Assembly (NCBI GenBank): GCA_026014845.1
Contig: JAOZHM010000150.1
Coordinates: 1-6,634 of the forward strand
DNA: 6,634 nucleotides
Reading direction: 5' to 3'
DNA from: Candidatus Bathyarchaeota archaeon
Lineage (GTDB): Archaea; Thermoproteota; Bathyarchaeia; Bathyarchaeales; Bathycorpusculaceae
Position numbers and translations under genes: made by a program. Shown piece after piece: positions 5,646 to 6,634 of this stretch. The notes under the pieces were generated by a model. It made no database searches. It had not been told where the DNA came from and saw nothing but the letters and a program-made list of their open reading frames with translations. Each line of letters opens with the position of its first letter. Within the stretch, counting starts at the first letter, position 1.

Positions 5646-6634
5646 ATGATAACAATAAAGAACAAAGAGCAACTCGTCAGAAATGGCTTCACACAGCTTA
5701 ATCGAAAAGCCAGAGCACTAGCCCTTAAAAGCCTAGAATATGCGTTGAATGCTGTAGACCCAAAACAATTAATGAAATCAAAACTTTTGCTGAAAAATTC
5801 CATACTCAAAGTAAACCAGTACTCATTTGATTTGAAAAAATTAAAGAACGTTTTTGTTATTGGCGGCGGAAAAGCAAGTGGCTCAATGGCTGAAGCGTTA
5901 GAACAGATTCTAGGTCAATACATAACAAAAGGACTTGGAAACATTCCACACGGTAGCGAACACAAAACGGAAATTATAAAGTTTCAACAGGCAAGCCATC
6001 CCATCCCAGACAAGTCGGGAGTAGAAGGAACACGTCGTATGTTAAAAATCGCCGAACAAGCAAAAACAGAAGACCTAGTCATATGTTTGATTTCAGGCGG
6101 TGGCTCAAGTCTCATGCCTCTGCCCCGCGGTGGAATAACCATTAACGACAAGAGGGAAATTACGGATGCGTTACTTAAGTGCGGTGCAACAATAAACGAG
6201 ATTAACACCGTCAGGAAGCACATTTCAGATTTCAAGGGGGGATGGCTTGCAAAAAAGGCTTATCCAGCCACAGTTCTGAATCTTATACTTTCAGACATTG
6301 TCGGAGACCCGTTAGATTTTGTTGCTTCAGGCCCAACTGTTCCTGATTCAACAACCTTCAGCGACGCCATCAAAGCCTTGAAGAAATACGGTTTGTGGGA
6401 CAAGGCTGCAGCATCCATCAAAAAAGTTTTGTCAAGTGGTGAAAAGGGCCTTATTCCAGAAACCCCTAAAGCAAACGACAAAGCATTCAAGAAAGTCTAC
6501 AACGTTATAATTGGAAACAATAGGTTCGCAAGTCTGGCAGTGTGTGAACAGTTAAGGTCTGCTGGGTTAAACACGCTTTTGCTGACCTCAACTTTAGAAG
6601 GAGAAGCCAGACACATCGGAGTCATGCTAGCCTC
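5646..6634 (+). CDS. Glycerate 2-kinase (MOFRL family), 3' end cut by window
   Basis: The first 329 codons are visible; the family is usually about 420-450 aa, so the C-terminal MOFRL domain of about 100 residues is missing off the right edge. It should phosphorylate D-glycerate to 2-phosphoglycerate with ATP in the cytoplasm. Motifs seen: GGGKASGSM (73-81), QASHPIPD (about 116-123), ISGGGSSL (149-156), NEINTVRKH (184-192) leading into FKGG (196-199), and ILSDIVGDPLDFVASGP (214-230). All are hallmark blocks of the DUF4147/GckA-TtuD type kinases and are intact. The ATG at 5646 follows in-frame stops and lies just after the divergent promoter region; an earlier ATGATG at 5630 leads only to a quick stop. 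The gene is transcribed away from the radical SAM operon. With the reductase and aminotransferase on the other side it completes a serine/glyoxylate to 2-phosphoglycerate route; in other archaea it also serves the non-phosphorylative Entner-Doudoroff path. Confidence 0.93.
   Translation, partial: MITIKNKEQLVRNGFTQLNRKARALALKSLEYALNAVDPKQLMKSKLLLKNSILKVNQYSFDLKKLKNVFVIGGGKASGSMAEALEQILGQYITKGLGNIPHGSEHKTEIIKFQQASHPIPDKSGVEGTRRMLKIAEQAKTEDLVICLISGGGSSLMPLPRGGITINDKREITDALLKCGATINEINTVRKHISDFKGGWLAKKAYPATVLNLILSDIVGDPLDFVASGPTVPDSTTFSDAIKALKKYGLWDKAAASIKKVLSSGEKGLIPETPKANDKAFKKVYNVIIGNNRFASLAVCEQLRSAGLNTLLLTSTLEGEARHIGVMLA

Noticed and set aside
5615..6490. Three minus-strand frames opposite the glycerate kinase
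   Set aside because: The plus strand encodes all hallmark glycerate 2-kinase motifs without interruption; the opposite frames are shadows with no family resemblance.

Overview
The window looks like a chromosomal segment from an anaerobic archaeon. The evidence is a thermococcal-type glyoxylate/hydroxypyruvate reductase, a MOFRL-family glycerate 2-kinase, an archaeal type of radical SAM/SPASM protein with a PqqD-like N-terminus, archaeal TATA-like boxes in the intergenic gaps, GTG and possibly TTG starts, and short GGTG/GAGG ribosome-binding sites. The moderately AT-rich composition and gene types would suit Bathyarchaeia or a related lineage, but that placement is a guess from gene style. There are no RNA genes, CRISPR arrays or mobile elements, and no gap between genes exceeds about 100 bp.

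Layout: five genes lie on the minus strand, read from about 5565 down to 1, and one gene lies on the plus strand from 5646 off the right edge. In minus-strand order they are: (1) a 115-aa membrane protein with a C-terminal zinc ribbon; (2) a 550-aa secreted/membrane-anchored DUF2207-like protein ending in a cytoplasmic tail with 10 cysteines in 21 residues; (3) a 450-aa radical SAM/SPASM enzyme with an N-terminal PqqD-like recognition domain; (4) a 331-aa glyoxylate/hydroxypyruvate reductase; (5) a class V aminotransferase cut by the left edge. Genes 1 and 2 overlap by 7 nt and genes 2 and 3 are 3 nt apart, so 1-3 form a translationally coupled operon. On the plus strand, divergent from gene 1 across an 80-bp promoter region, is a glycerate 2-kinase cut by the right edge.

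Two themes emerge. The outer genes (aminotransferase, hydroxypyruvate/glyoxylate reductase, glycerate 2-kinase) form a coherent serine/glyoxylate to glycerate to 2-phosphoglycerate route. The inner operon is the more interesting part: a peptide-modifying type of radical SAM enzyme is encoded directly after a membrane protein whose C-terminus looks like a RiPP core peptide. The tail has Cys-x repeats in a symmetric 3-4-3 arrangement separated by single serines, and it is predicted to be on the cytoplasmic side where the enzyme would act. I propose that the enzyme modifies this tail in place (thioether or other Cys-centred chemistry), giving a membrane protein with a post-translationally modified terminus rather than a released peptide. 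This is inference; the tail and the enzyme motifs are seen directly.
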